64,000 nucleotides of DNA from Bacteroidales bacterium UBA6401 (GCA_002438635.1 DJPX01000029.1:34223-98222), one strand, 5' to 3'; shown: positions 44,159-54,010, counted from the first letter of the stretch. The notes: generated from the sequence alone by a model not told the origin. A program made the numbers and translations.

Positions 44159-45144
44159 AGATAGTCTGCGATGATAAAATTCCCTTTTTAAAAGGAGTAT
44201 TTGAGCCCTACGCGAATGTTTTATACCTCCCAGGTGCTGATATTTCGCATTCTGACCTAATGGATGCCGATGCCCTAATCGTGCGAACTAGAACTCGTTG
44301 CGATCGGTCTCTTCTTGAAGGCACAAAGCTTAGAATCGTTGCCAGTGCCACTATTGGAATTGACCATATAGATACCGCTTGGTGCGAAAAAAATGGGATA
44401 CTTTGGGCCAATGCTCCCGGTTGCAACGCCGGCTCTGTATGCCAATGGGTCGGGTCAACACTCTTCGCACTTAGTCACCGATTGGGCCTTGACCTTCGTG
44501 GGCAAACGCTGGGTATCGTGGGCGTGGGCAATGTGGGAAGCAAAGTGGCGCGATTGGCAAATACCTTAGGGATGGAAACCATGCTTTGTGACCCGCCAAG
44601 AGCCGAAATCGAAGGTCTGGAAGACTATGTCAGCCTTGATGAGCTCATAATAAAAAGTGATATCATTACTATTCACACGCCTCTCTCGGTTCAGACCTTT
44701 CATCTTTTCGATTCAAAGCGTCTGTCGACTATGAACAACTCACAAATTCTTATCAATAGTGCCCGTGGAGAAATCGTGGATGGTGCCGCGCTAAAATATG
44801 CTTTGCTCGAAGGACATCTTCGTGCTGCAGCGCTCGACGTGTGGGAAAACGAGCCGTGGATTGATAAGGGATTGCTTGAACGCGTGACTATTGGCACGCC
44901 ACATATAGCAGGATATAGTGCTGATGGAAAGGCAAATGGGACGAGCGCTGCCGTTCGCGCCGTAAGCCATGCACTTGGCATTGAAGAATTATATGATTGG
45001 AAAGTAACTCCTATTCCGCAAGGCGGTGAGGCCATTTACGATGTTCTAAAAGACGATGCGGCGCTTCGTGCTCATCCTGAAGATTTTGAAAAACTGCGAT
45101 CTAATTACTACATAAGAAGAGAACCTTATTTTAAACGCTACTAG
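44155..45144 (+). CDS. pdxB: 4-phosphoerythronate dehydrogenase PdxB
   Basis: Oxidises 4-phosphoerythronate in the DXP-independent pyridoxal phosphate route. 329 residues of the D-2-hydroxyacid dehydrogenase family: Rossmann motif GIVGVGNVGSKVARL near 122-136, catalytic Arg in NSARGEIVDGAAL, Glu in DVWENEPWID and His in GTPHIAGYSADGKANGTS. The ATIGIDHID and PGCNAGSVCQWV segments are typical of PdxB rather than SerA. It is coupled to miaA. Confidence 0.93.
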   Translation: MKIVCDDKIPFLKGVFEPYANVLYLPGADISHSDLMDADALIVRTRTRCDRSLLEGTKLRIVASATIGIDHIDTAWCEKNGILWANAPGCNAGSVCQWVGSTLFALSHRLGLDLRGQTLGIVGVGNVGSKVARLANTLGMETMLCDPPRAEIEGLEDYVSLDELIIKSDIITIHTPLSVQTFHLFDSKRLSTMNNSQILINSARGEIVDGAALKYALLEGHLRAAALDVWENEPWIDKGLLERVTIGTPHIAGYSADGKANGTSAAVRAVSHALGIEELYDWKVTPIPQGGEAIYDVLKDDAALRAHPEDFEKLRSNYYIRREPYFKRY

Positions 45145-45204
45145 TTTTATGTCAAGATAAGCTACTCCGCCAAGACACTATAATTGAGATACATAAATAA
45201 TGGG

Positions 45205-45235
45205 TTGTTATGAAAGACCTTTCTTATTATATTTA
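45205..45235 (+). promoter_or_regulatory. Possible promoter for thiamine pyrophosphokinase gene
   Basis: TTG (45205-45207) and TATATTTA (45228-45235, one mismatch) are 20 bases apart; the box ends 4 bases before the ATG, so the transcript would be leaderless. No TPP riboswitch is visible in the 95-bp gap. Confidence 0.38.
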
Positions 45236-45239
45236 GAAC

Positions 45240-45878
45240 ATGAGATTAGCGATATTAGCCGCTGGGGATTATCCACGCAAAGACTACCCAAGGTATTTAT
45301 TAAAAAGTGCCGATGTTTTAGTGTGCTGTGATTCAGCATTGGAAAGTGCTCTTAGGCATGGGCTTAAAGTCGATGTGGTTGTCGGTGATATGGATTCCAT
45401 AAAACCTGCCATTTTAAACAAATTTGACGGGATTAAAGTTCACGAAAGCGAGCAGGATTATAATGACCTGACTAAGGCCATGCGATATGTTATGGAAAAA
45501 TATCCTGACATTGAGGAAATTAGCATACTCGGAGCAACGGGAAAGCACGAAGCACATACCATAGGTAATCTTTCCCTTCTTATGACCTACGAAAAGTGGT
45601 GGAGATTCTGGGAGAAAGGCATTACTGTACAGATAGTTTCGGATTATTGCACAGCTTTTGCCGTAGGGCAAAGTTGCAAACTCGAAGTGGGAGAAGGACG
45701 CAAGGTATCGTTTTTCTGCTGTGATCCTACACTTAGAATCCACACCTCTGGGCTACAATGGCCTCTTGACAACGTAGAATTCGGGGCATGGTGGAAAGCG
45801 ACACTTAACCGAGCGAGCGCAGATGAAATTTCACTTGAATTCAATCACCCAGCCGAAGTCCTGATTGTTCTGGAATAA
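45240..45878 (+). CDS. Thiamine pyrophosphokinase
   Basis: Forms thiamine diphosphate from thiamine and ATP; 212 residues. N-terminal domain: LAILAAGDYP, VCCDSALESALRHGLKVDVV, VGDMDSI (metal-binding Asp residues), ESEQDYNDLTKAMRYV and LGATGKHEAHTIGNLSLL. The C-terminal beta-domain that binds thiamine is more diverged. It fits the bacterial ThiN/TPK fold. The only candidate vitamin transporter in the window is the PnuC-family gene at 2146. Confidence 0.93.
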   Translation: MRLAILAAGDYPRKDYPRYLLKSADVLVCCDSALESALRHGLKVDVVVGDMDSIKPAILNKFDGIKVHESEQDYNDLTKAMRYVMEKYPDIEEISILGATGKHEAHTIGNLSLLMTYEKWWRFWEKGITVQIVSDYCTAFAVGQSCKLEVGEGRKVSFFCCDPTLRIHTSGLQWPLDNVEFGAWWKATLNRASADEISLEFNHPAEVLIVLE

Positions 45879-46310
45879 CTCCTTTATAGATGGCGTGTCC
45901 AATTATTTTGGGGGGCACATTATTTGACACCTTCTTGCAAAGTCGGAACCACCTCGAGAATCCGCTACAAATCTTCACCAACTTATTTTTAACGCTTACT
46001 AATTGCATATTAGATGGGATTTTGCTAAATTCGCAGCGATTTCGGGCGGATTCGGACGCTTTGCCAAAAAATGGAAGTCCAATTGTCCAGAAAACGGACA
46101 AAATGTGAGTGACTTTACATAAAATGTAGCAATGTGGATGGAGTTATATTTCTTTTCTAAGAAGAAGCGTGCAGATGGCACATGACTGATGGGAAAATGA
46201 ATATAGACCCCCCCCCAAAAAAAAATAGGTTAAAAAGCATTTACCGAAGAATGGCTAATAGTCGGAAAATAGATTAGGAAAAAGAATTTTACATCTAATT
46301 TTTATAAAAA
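45879..46310. other. Intergenic region without a recognised gene, before eno
   Basis: This 432-bp stretch has short open frames on both strands that overlap each other and match no family. It contains a GGGGGG run near 45911, a C9A9 tract (46208-46225) and no clear hairpin terminator for the preceding gene. TAATTTTT near 46296 is a weak candidate -7 box for eno. A small RNA cannot be excluded. Confidence 0.5.
46208..46225. repeat. C9A9 homopolymer junction upstream of eno
   Basis: Nine C (46208-46216) run straight into nine A (46217-46225), 85 bases before the eno ATG. Such tracts are prone to slippage and to sequencing or assembly error. Confidence 0.85.
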
Positions 46311-47621
46311 ATGAGAATCGTTCAAATTACAGGTAGAGAGATCCTCGATTCAAGAGGAAATCCTACAGTTGAAGTTGAGGTTACCCTCGAGTCTGGTATC
46401 AAAGGCGTAGCAGCTGTTCCTTCCGGAGCATCTACAGGAGAAAATGAGGCTCTTGAGCTTCGCGACGGAGATAAAAAGCGCTACCTTGGGAAAGGTGTCC
46501 TAAAGGCTGTTACTAATGTCAACGACGTTATCGCACCTGCACTTATCGGTATGTCTGCACTTGAACAAAGGGCTATCGATAAAACCATGATCGAACTTGA
46601 TGGCACTCCTACCAAGAGCAAACTTGGAGCAAACGCCATTCTGGGCGTTAGCCTTGCCGTAGCACATGCTGCAGCTAACTATCTTGACCTTCCTCTTTAT
46701 CGTTATATCGGAGGCACAAACACATACGTACTTCCTGTTCCTATGATGAACATTATCAATGGTGGTGCACACTCAGATGCTCCTATTGCATTCCAGGAGT
46801 TCATGATTCGCCCAGTAGGTGCAGAAAACGAGGCTGAAGCAGTACGTATGGGTGCTGAGGTTTTCCACGCTCTTAAGAAGGTCCTTAAAGATCGCGGATG
46901 CTCTACAGCAGTAGGTGATGAAGGTGGTTTCGCACCTGCACTTAAGGGTATCGACGATGCTCTTGACTGCATTATCGAGGCTATCAAGACTGCCGGATAT
47001 GAACCTGGTAAGGATGTAACTATCGCCATGGACTGCGCTGCATCTGAATTCTGCTTTAAAGATGAAGATGGTAAGTTCTACTATGATTACAAGCAGCTTA
47101 AGGATGGCAAGAAGAAAGATCCTAAGGGAAAGAGACTTTCTACTGAGCAGCAGATCAAGTATCTTGAGAAACTTATTGAGAAATACCCTATCGACTCTAT
47201 CGAAGATGGTCTTTCTGAGGAAGACTGGGAAGGATGGGTTAAACTTACAAAGGCTATCGGTTCACGCTGCCAGCTTGTAGGAGATGACCTATTCGTAACT
47301 AACGTTAAATACCTCCAGAAAGGTATCGAAATGGGAGCAGCTAACTCTATCCTTATCAAAGTTAACCAGATAGGTTCGCTTACCGAAACCCTTGATGCTA
47401 TCGAGATGGCTCATCGTCATGGTTACACCACAGTAACATCGCACCGTTCAGGCGAAACAGAAGATACTACTATCGCCGATATCGCAGTAGCGACTAACAG
47501 TGGTCAGATTAAGACTGGTTCGCTTAGCCGTACAGACCGTATCTGCAAGTACAATCGTCTAATGAAGATCGAAATAGAGCTTGGCGATACTGCCCAATAT
47601 GGTTATAAGAAACTTAGATAA
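46311..47621 (+). CDS. eno: Enolase
   Basis: Glycolytic conversion of 2-phosphoglycerate to phosphoenolpyruvate; 436 residues, normal. GREILDSRGNPTVEVEV at the start, GGAHSDAPIAFQEFMIRPVG, AMDCAASEFC, SIEDGLSEEDWEGW, GDDLFVTN, KVNQIGSLTE and SHRSGETEDTTIADIAVATN include the metal ligands and catalytic Lys/Glu. Codon use is strongly biased, as for a highly expressed gene. Single gene with a strong terminator. Confidence 0.99.
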   Translation: MRIVQITGREILDSRGNPTVEVEVTLESGIKGVAAVPSGASTGENEALELRDGDKKRYLGKGVLKAVTNVNDVIAPALIGMSALEQRAIDKTMIELDGTPTKSKLGANAILGVSLAVAHAAANYLDLPLYRYIGGTNTYVLPVPMMNIINGGAHSDAPIAFQEFMIRPVGAENEAEAVRMGAEVFHALKKVLKDRGCSTAVGDEGGFAPALKGIDDALDCIIEAIKTAGYEPGKDVTIAMDCAASEFCFKDEDGKFYYDYKQLKDGKKKDPKGKRLSTEQQIKYLEKLIEKYPIDSIEDGLSEEDWEGWVKLTKAIGSRCQLVGDDLFVTNVKYLQKGIEMGAANSILIKVNQIGSLTETLDAIEMAHRHGYTTVTSHRSGETEDTTIADIAVATNSGQIKTGSLSRTDRICKYNRLMKIEIELGDTAQYGYKKLR

Positions 47622-47644
47622 TCATTTTCACAAAACACATAAAT

Positions 47645-47684
47645 AAAAAAGAGTTCGGGGCCAATAACTCCGAACTCTTTTTTA
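47645..47684 (+). terminator. Bidirectional terminator between eno and locus C
   Basis: An 11-bp stem (AAAGAGTTCGG and complement, 47648-47658 with 47670-47680) is flanked by A-run on the left and T-run on the right, so it can stop eno on the plus strand and the convergent PorV-like gene on the minus strand. Confidence 0.88.
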
Positions 47685-47744
47685 TTCATTAGAGATTTCC
47701 TTATGAAAAGTCCCAAAAGTGAAATCTCAAAATCTTACTACAAT

Positions 47745-48671
47745 CTAAAAGCTATAGCCTAGATTAAGCACTAAAGTCCCAGACAATTGCCCACCGAAAA
47801 GGCAAGCAAAATCCAATTTAATTCCCTTTACAGCGGCTCCCAAGCCTACTGAAGCATACGAAGGTATAATACAATTTTCCGTGCCCAAGTGATATCCGGC
47901 TCTTAAACAAGCCATATCACTATAACCTACACTCAGCCCGGCAGAAACGCCCACCGCCTTACTGCTTAAAAAATAATCTGCGTCAAGATAAGCCCCGTAA
48001 GACAGTATTCCCAGCGAGCATCCTTCGTATCCTAGGGCCAATTTAGCCGAAGCAGGCAAAGAAAACTCCTTCCCGCCTGCCGACTTCACTTTCGTACCAA
48101 TGGACTCAACACCAGCAACGACCTTAACTCCGACGAATTCTCCACTTGCAAGAACATCAGCAGAAAAAGCACTATATGAATTTTTCTCGGCCAAGGTCTG
48201 ACTAGCGCGATGAACATTCACACCCAAAGCCAAAAAAGGAGCCACTTCATACGCCACGCCTAGATTAAGAAGCATCGAAGTAGGAGTAAATGTCCCATTC
48301 TTCCTTCCATTTGAAGAATATACATCGTATGGTTTATCCGACCCATAGGTAAATCCAGCACATATAGCCAATCTATCTATTACTCGCCACGACGCACCAG
48401 CATTATAGAACGAACTTTGTGATGCTGCCCAACTCTGCCATCCAGCCCCGACATTAAAGTCCATCTCGGAATATAACGGTGCTGTAGGATTATCATACGA
48501 TGCCCATGCGACCGATCTGCCGGATGCCATTCCGGCACCAGCCAAGCCGGAGCGAGAAGCATCTTGGGAGAATCTAACAAAACCCAAAGCCTCACTTGAC
48601 GACTGTGCTGACACTCCGAAAAGGGGCATCAGCACAAACGCAAATGATATAATCAGTCTTTTAAAATTCAT
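47745..48671 (-). CDS. PorV/PorQ-like outer-membrane barrel protein
   Basis: 308 residues with a Sec signal ending GVSAQ and a beta-barrel pattern ending NLGYSF. The segment ALGFVRFSQDASRSGLAGAG followed by ASYDNPTAPLYSE is typical of PorV/PorQ-family (FadL-like) proteins, which act with the type IX secretion system. It is coupled by a 1-base overlap (TAATG) to the BACON gene and is two genes from a protease with a T9SS sorting domain, which supports a T9SS-linked role. Residues do not allow a firm choice between PorV and PorQ. Confidence 0.7.
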   Translation of the reverse strand: MNFKRLIISFAFVLMPLFGVSAQSSSEALGFVRFSQDASRSGLAGAGMASGRSVAWASYDNPTAPLYSEMDFNVGAGWQSWAASQSSFYNAGASWRVIDRLAICAGFTYGSDKPYDVYSSNGRKNGTFTPTSMLLNLGVAYEVAPFLALGVNVHRASQTLAEKNSYSAFSADVLASGEFVGVKVVAGVESIGTKVKSAGGKEFSLPASAKLALGYEGCSLGILSYGAYLDADYFLSSKAVGVSAGLSVGYSDMACLRAGYHLGTENCIIPSYASVGLGAAVKGIKLDFACLFGGQLSGTLVLNLGYSF

Positions 48672-50389
48672 TACTTACGGAAAAATGAAGAAGCTTTATT
48701 TACCGGGAATTTAGGATGCATCAAATCCTTCTTCTCCTTAACTGCTGAAGTAGTCGTATTTGCTACACGAGTTAAATCCGTACTTCCATTGAATGCATAA
48801 GAACTACTTACATATCCAGTCCAAGCGAGATTTCCATTATTATTTTTGCATATATATCCAGCCCAATGCAACTTCTCACTTCCAAGTTCGGTCCCGAACA
48901 AAGTCAACTTGTTATAATCTGATGACCACTTATAGTAAAGATATTCAGGAACTGTAGCTTCTTTAACTAATTGATCATTCTCATCATATTCATCCTCCCC
49001 GATTGAAGCGTAGAATACAATTCCAGCACCTGTACCTATATCCGCATTCGAATATGACCAACCAAATCCCATTGAACCCAACTGAACATTTGGAAGGATA
49101 ATCTGCTTATTAGCAGAATCGTATCCAAGTACAAAGGAATCCACGTTTCCTTGTTTTGATACTGGACTGAAATCAGCATTAGGGAAGGTCATAAAGTATG
49201 TTTCGTTAATATATTGTGCAGAGATTGTAAATTGAACTTCAGTCGTTTTCTTTTCGGAATCAAAATCACTAGTTACATTTACAGAATAAGTTCCTAAAAC
49301 TGAACTATAGTCCTCGTTCGCTGCAGGTGCACTTGCTGTAGTAAATTCCACATCTGTAGGAAGAGTGGTAGCTACGAATACTCCATTAGCCTCGTCGTAC
49401 TTGGCCCCGATAGCAGTAAATTGATAATGAGTTTTTTCGTCAAGACGAGTGAAATTTATCTCCTCTTCTGCATCATATAATAGACCAGCTATTATTTCTG
49501 ATGAAGAATACCCATTTTGAAGATAATAGTTCAACTCATATACTAGGTAATCACCTACAGTAAGATTATTTTCAGCAAGGTAGTCAATATCTTCATCTCC
49601 AAAAAGCCCATATGTCCACATAATTCCCTCATCTGGAACAACCTTGAAATCAACATCGCAATATGGATGCTTAGTCTCTACAAGAGTAACATTTACCTTG
49701 TCAGCCTTAGCCTGTTTTACTAGAACAACAAGGTCATCTACGCCCTCACCTGCAAATCTAATTTCACCTTCGCGAGCGGCGTCAGTTTCATTGGATGCGA
49801 TGGTAAGCTTTACTGTAATATTCTGATTTTCGCCATCAAAAGTGTTAGCTGAAGGATCGATTGTTATCCAATCTGAGCAAGTCGCTTTCCATGAAACATT
49901 AGAATGAATGACTATAGATCCTTCTGCTGCTGAAAATGGTACGCTTATGGCTGGATCTTTTACTGCCTCGAACTTATCCATATCCCATACACAAAGAACC
50001 TTTTCCTCTACAGCCGGAGCGCTTTGATTAATCTTAACGACCACTGCATCTACACCATCTGCTCCGATAGTCAAGTTTGCAGAACGCTCTTCTTCTCCTT
50101 CATTTTTCTTAATAAGCACTGAAACCTTCGTTGAAGTTTCTTTGTTATCTGAAATTTCCGCAGAAGACGGGTCGACTTCAACCCACTCGGCATCACACGA
50201 TGCTATCCAAGAAACATTTGACTTAACAGTCAATTTAACAGTTTTTCCCTCATCTGTTACAGAAATGGTGTTATCCTTAACACCTGAAACTGTAAGAGAA
50301 GCCTCTACTGCAGGAGTATCCTGAGTAGGATTACAAGCTGCAAAAACACTTAATGCAGCAAGAGCAAAAAATAAACTACGTGCTCTCAT
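48671..50389 (-). CDS. BACON-domain lipoprotein (locus C)
   Basis: 572-residue lipoprotein (VFAAC). Two BACON-type domains: about 30-125 (VKSNVSWIASCDAEWVEVDP) and about 145-235 (IHSNVSWKATCSDWITIDPS). The middle, about 240-360, looks like an Fn3-type sandwich with helices; the end, about 365-550, is a beta-rich domain of unknown kind (LGTYSVNVTSDFDSEKKTTE). No catalytic motif is seen. Probably a surface binding or adhesive partner of the protease next to it. Confidence 0.65.
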   Translation of the reverse strand: MRARSLFFALAALSVFAACNPTQDTPAVEASLTVSGVKDNTISVTDEGKTVKLTVKSNVSWIASCDAEWVEVDPSSAEISDNKETSTKVSVLIKKNEGEEERSANLTIGADGVDAVVVKINQSAPAVEEKVLCVWDMDKFEAVKDPAISVPFSAAEGSIVIHSNVSWKATCSDWITIDPSANTFDGENQNITVKLTIASNETDAAREGEIRFAGEGVDDLVVLVKQAKADKVNVTLVETKHPYCDVDFKVVPDEGIMWTYGLFGDEDIDYLAENNLTVGDYLVYELNYYLQNGYSSSEIIAGLLYDAEEEINFTRLDEKTHYQFTAIGAKYDEANGVFVATTLPTDVEFTTASAPAANEDYSSVLGTYSVNVTSDFDSEKKTTEVQFTISAQYINETYFMTFPNADFSPVSKQGNVDSFVLGYDSANKQIILPNVQLGSMGFGWSYSNADIGTGAGIVFYASIGEDEYDENDQLVKEATVPEYLYYKWSSDYNKLTLFGTELGSEKLHWAGYICKNNNGNLAWTGYVSSSYAFNGSTDLTRVANTTTSAVKEKKDLMHPKFPVNKASSFFRK

Positions 50390-50428
50390 AATAAAAACAT
50401 TATTAAATCGTAATACAATATTAACTAT

Positions 50429-53056
50429 TTATAACTTAACTACTCTGCGCTCTGTCTCCACACCATTTATGTTTACTTTTACTACATAAACGCCCGGAGC
50501 CAAATCGGACATATCTATGGTAGCCGGTTCAAAAACACTGGTAGTCAATACACTTTCATATACTAAGCCACCTGTAGACGAATATATCTTAATCGATGTC
50601 TGAGATGCATCGCCACCATTTACACTCAATATATCGGTAACTTGAGAAGGATATATGTCTGCTTCTGCTTTAGGGTCGCGCACACTCACCTTAAAGGAAA
50701 GTGTTGTCTGTGCCTTTCTCGCATCCGATGCTGTTACTGTAATCTCATCCAAGCCATATCCAAGGGTCGTTAGAGTGAATTCATCACCAAGCGGATTCAA
50801 ATGCGCTACTTTGGCGTTAGTATGGCTCACTTCGAAAGTAAGGACATCGCCATCGGGATCCTCAAAATAATCGCTAATGTTTAATGTTACACTCTGGCCT
50901 GCCTTCTCGAACACCATATTGCTAAACTCTTTCTTTGATACAGGCGCTCTATTCTCAAGAACGGTAATTTCAAATGTTTTTACCGTTTCTTTGCCAAACA
51001 CATCAGAAACATTATAAGTTACAGTATAAACACCCGGTTCCTCTTGAAGTCCATTGACACTCAAACTATAATTACCATCTGTCCCAATTGAACTCTTGGC
51101 TGTCTTAAGTTTTGAATCCGGCGTGAAAATCACATTAATATCGTGATTATCCGGATCATATATATGAATCTTAGCGGTAAAGGTCTTACTTGCCGGCACC
51201 TCCCAAGGAAGCGGTGTAAGTTCCTCTATTACAGGAGGATTATTTTCACTAGTAGTAACTTCCTTAACATCGGATAGCTCAGAAAAAGCTTTCCCATAAT
51301 CATACCCGGCCAATGCCACATAATACTTGGTGTCAAAATTCAAAAAATCTACATATCCACTTATGTCGTCACCTTTCTTCAAATCGCCGACCAGTACCGT
51401 AGAAGACTTCATCGTAGATGGAAGCTTGCGGAGATTTAAATTTTCAAAATCTGATTTATTCTCAGAGGCTAAGAGCAGATACCCATAAGCTGGTTTATCT
51501 TTTTGATCAACTCCCACCTTCCAGTGAAACTCGACACTTCCGCCCTTGCCTTCTGCTTCATAATCGGAAACCTTCTCAGGCGGATTAGAACTACCGTAAG
51601 CAAAAGCGCCGTATGCATCCAGCATAGGGCCAATCCTATCACTTGATGAAAGGAATTCTGAATTAGCACCATTCAAAAGCCTTTCTTTAAGCATCTCATT
51701 TGTAAATCCCGGACCTCCGAAGTATGAAACTAACAAGGCAGCCACACCTGATACGTGGGGACAAGCCATAGACGTACCTTGCATCTCAGCATACCCACCA
51801 GGGACAGTGCTAAGCACCATTGGCGTCACATTAGCATCTCCACCGGGAGCAGCGATATCCACCCAATCACCGTAATTAGAATAATATGCGCGGCGTCCAG
51901 TAGAGCTAATTGCACCGACGGCGATTACTTTTTCATAAGCAGCAGGCCAGCCTATAGACCAAGCATCGTTACCGGCAGCAAAAATCACTACACCGCCCTT
52001 CATAGGGCCTGTTTGATTACCCTGCTTATCTGTACCGGCATATTTTATAAAATAATCTACCGCAGCTTTTGTCGATGCATCAATATTTCCGTTCTTTGCC
52101 TGACTTTCTGACTTATACTCATATCCCCAACTATTTTGAGATATGACAGCGCCGTGGTCTGCTCCCCATATTATGGCTTGAGCGCTATTTCCACCCTCAT
52201 CCTCTCCTGTATTGGGATTATATTTGAAAATCTGCGATGACAATATCTTCACTCCGCCTTTCCCGTCTTCTCCACCGGCAATGCCACACACGCCTTTGCC
52301 ATTGTTATTAATAGCAGCAATTGTACCGGCAACGTGTGTACCATGGTCGTGAGCGACTATGGTATAACTTCCGTCCACAAAATTCTTACTTCCATTATTA
52401 CCTCCTTCTATAACAACACCCTTCAAGTCTTCGTGAGTGAGGTCAACGCCACCATCGACAACATTTACTATAACATCCGAAGAACCTGTCGTATATTCTT
52501 TCCATACCGGAAGTACATTTATGTCTGCACCAGATTTATAATTCACCCCCTTTCCGGGATTAATATAATGCCATTGGCGAGAAAGATACGGATCATTGAA
52601 ATAATTATCATCAAGCGGCTTAATCCTTCGAACAGGTTCTGCGACAACTATGCCTTCGACATTTGAAAGAAGTTTTCCCGCCTTCGTCTGAACTGACTTC
52701 GATTCGTCGTATTTTACATAATAAAATGTGTGTAGCCCTGCCTCTCGGTGTCTCTCCTCCCACTCTCCTGCATCTGGAAACACCCTTTCAAGAGAATAGG
52801 CCGAAAGTGAGGACAAAGCATTGTCAACTGAAAGTACGCCAGTCTTTGTCAAAAGTGCGCCTTTTGTTATAGGCTGCTTTTCCAAACTATTAATGGTAGG
52901 TTCGTCAAATTGAACAAGGATAGTCCCCGGCACGAAAGACGATTCCAACTGAACTTCCTTTTGCCCTTCCTTCTTAACAACATTCTGTGCTTCCTTTTGA
53001 CAAGAAGCACAGAGTATCATTATAATTACTAATAAACTATTAGCAAATCTCTTCAT
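50429..53056 (-). CDS. S8 subtilisin-type protease with T9SS C-terminal sorting domain
   Basis: 875 residues. Signal with a lipobox-like LCASC (Cys19), an inhibitor-like propeptide (about 40-145), then the S8 domain with catalytic Asp201 (NVVDGGVDLTHEDL), His238 (HDHGTHVAGTIAA), Asn363 (FAAGND) and Ser429 (GTSMACPHVSGVAALL). It is followed by an Fn3-like segment, two cadherin/PKD-like Ig repeats (about 605-795) and a type A T9SS domain (IKIYSSTGGLVYESVL; DLAPGVYVVKVNINGVETER). The presence of both a lipobox and a T9SS domain is unusual. It lies 5 bases after the Calx-beta gene in the SusC/SusD operon of locus C. Confidence 0.93.
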   Translation of the reverse strand: MKRFANSLLVIIMILCASCQKEAQNVVKKEGQKEVQLESSFVPGTILVQFDEPTINSLEKQPITKGALLTKTGVLSVDNALSSLSAYSLERVFPDAGEWEERHREAGLHTFYYVKYDESKSVQTKAGKLLSNVEGIVVAEPVRRIKPLDDNYFNDPYLSRQWHYINPGKGVNYKSGADINVLPVWKEYTTGSSDVIVNVVDGGVDLTHEDLKGVVIEGGNNGSKNFVDGSYTIVAHDHGTHVAGTIAAINNNGKGVCGIAGGEDGKGGVKILSSQIFKYNPNTGEDEGGNSAQAIIWGADHGAVISQNSWGYEYKSESQAKNGNIDASTKAAVDYFIKYAGTDKQGNQTGPMKGGVVIFAAGNDAWSIGWPAAYEKVIAVGAISSTGRRAYYSNYGDWVDIAAPGGDANVTPMVLSTVPGGYAEMQGTSMACPHVSGVAALLVSYFGGPGFTNEMLKERLLNGANSEFLSSSDRIGPMLDAYGAFAYGSSNPPEKVSDYEAEGKGGSVEFHWKVGVDQKDKPAYGYLLLASENKSDFENLNLRKLPSTMKSSTVLVGDLKKGDDISGYVDFLNFDTKYYVALAGYDYGKAFSELSDVKEVTTSENNPPVIEELTPLPWEVPASKTFTAKIHIYDPDNHDINVIFTPDSKLKTAKSSIGTDGNYSLSVNGLQEEPGVYTVTYNVSDVFGKETVKTFEITVLENRAPVSKKEFSNMVFEKAGQSVTLNISDYFEDPDGDVLTFEVSHTNAKVAHLNPLGDEFTLTTLGYGLDEITVTASDARKAQTTLSFKVSVRDPKAEADIYPSQVTDILSVNGGDASQTSIKIYSSTGGLVYESVLTTSVFEPATIDMSDLAPGVYVVKVNINGVETERRVVKL

Positions 53057-53061
53057 TAAAA

Positions 53062-53988
53062 TTAATTTTTAACTATTTTTCCGCCAGCACTTATATTACC
53101 ACAAGTATAGCCGGAAAAATCACTTCCATCAGAATCAGAATATAGTGCAAAATAAACATCATCTGCCAATGTCATAGACCCATCTTCTACATATAATACC
53201 ACATCAGTATCCGTACCCTGCAAAGTAGCACGTACATCTAATGCCACATACAACACACCCACATCATCTCCAAAATTACCACCACCAAAACACTGATGAG
53301 GGAAAATATGCAATTCGCTTGATTCTTCATCAAAATAAGCATAAAGATCTAAATCTGTTGTCCAAGCATTTCCAATAGGATCCGTCATTTTAGAACCCTT
53401 CAAAATCTTTAAATTGGCCGTTGGATAAACCTTTAATGCTTCATCTCCCTCTTCTACCACATCAAATGTCCAATCAATAGATGCAGGATTCTTACTTGAC
53501 TCCAAGTCTGATCCGGTCCAATTACCAACGATTAGGTTAACACCACCATCTACGTCAATTATCTTAACTGTACAGGTGGAAGTACTACCCTTGTAAAGAC
53601 CATCTTCTGTGACTTCTCCTAAAACAATCTCTATACTTTTGTTCCCCTGAAGTTCGCCGACCTTTGATACTGGAACGATTACAATACTATCACTAACTTC
53701 CCCTTTAGCATTTGTGATATTCAAAACACCCGTACCTTCTATTGTGTAATCCTCGCCTGGCTTTGCAAACTTATCTCCGGTAGTAACAGTATAAGTGACC
53801 GTCGTATGTATGGCTTTATCGGCAATAATGTCCACAGGTATCTTTATCTTTCCTGCATCCTCCTTCACAGAATACCGCGAATTAGAAAAAGTCACGTAAT
53901 TTACCGATTTGTACTCCATCTTTTGGGAACAAGAAACTGCACCCCAAAAGCATAAAGACAAAATTAAAAATATACTTTTATTCTTCAT
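53062..53988 (-). CDS. Calx-beta-domain lipoprotein (locus C)
   Basis: 308-residue lipoprotein (GAVSC). A Calx-beta-like domain covers about 30-145 (RYSVKEDAGKIKIPVDIIAD; DKFAKPGEDYTIEGTGVLNI; STSTCTVKIIDVDGG). The second half is a predicted beta-sandwich (LIVGNWTGSDLESSKNPASI) without known motif. It follows SusD, the position of surface ligand-binding proteins. Confidence 0.68.
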   Translation of the reverse strand: MKNKSIFLILSLCFWGAVSCSQKMEYKSVNYVTFSNSRYSVKEDAGKIKIPVDIIADKAIHTTVTYTVTTGDKFAKPGEDYTIEGTGVLNITNAKGEVSDSIVIVPVSKVGELQGNKSIEIVLGEVTEDGLYKGSTSTCTVKIIDVDGGVNLIVGNWTGSDLESSKNPASIDWTFDVVEEGDEALKVYPTANLKILKGSKMTDPIGNAWTTDLDLYAYFDEESSELHIFPHQCFGGGNFGDDVGVLYVALDVRATLQGTDTDVVLYVEDGSMTLADDVYFALYSDSDGSDFSGYTCGNISAGGKIVKN

Positions 53989-54010
53989 ACCAATACTCTT
54001 TAATTAAAAA

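Noticed and set aside
45145..45239. TPP riboswitch before the thiamine pyrophosphokinase gene
   Set aside because: The gap is only 95 bases and lacks the conserved CUGAGA and ACCUGA-type elements; the likely transcript is leaderless.
45841..46181. Short open frames on both strands in the gap before eno
   Set aside because: They overlap each other, have no recognisable protein features and no promoter; the gap is better treated as non-coding.
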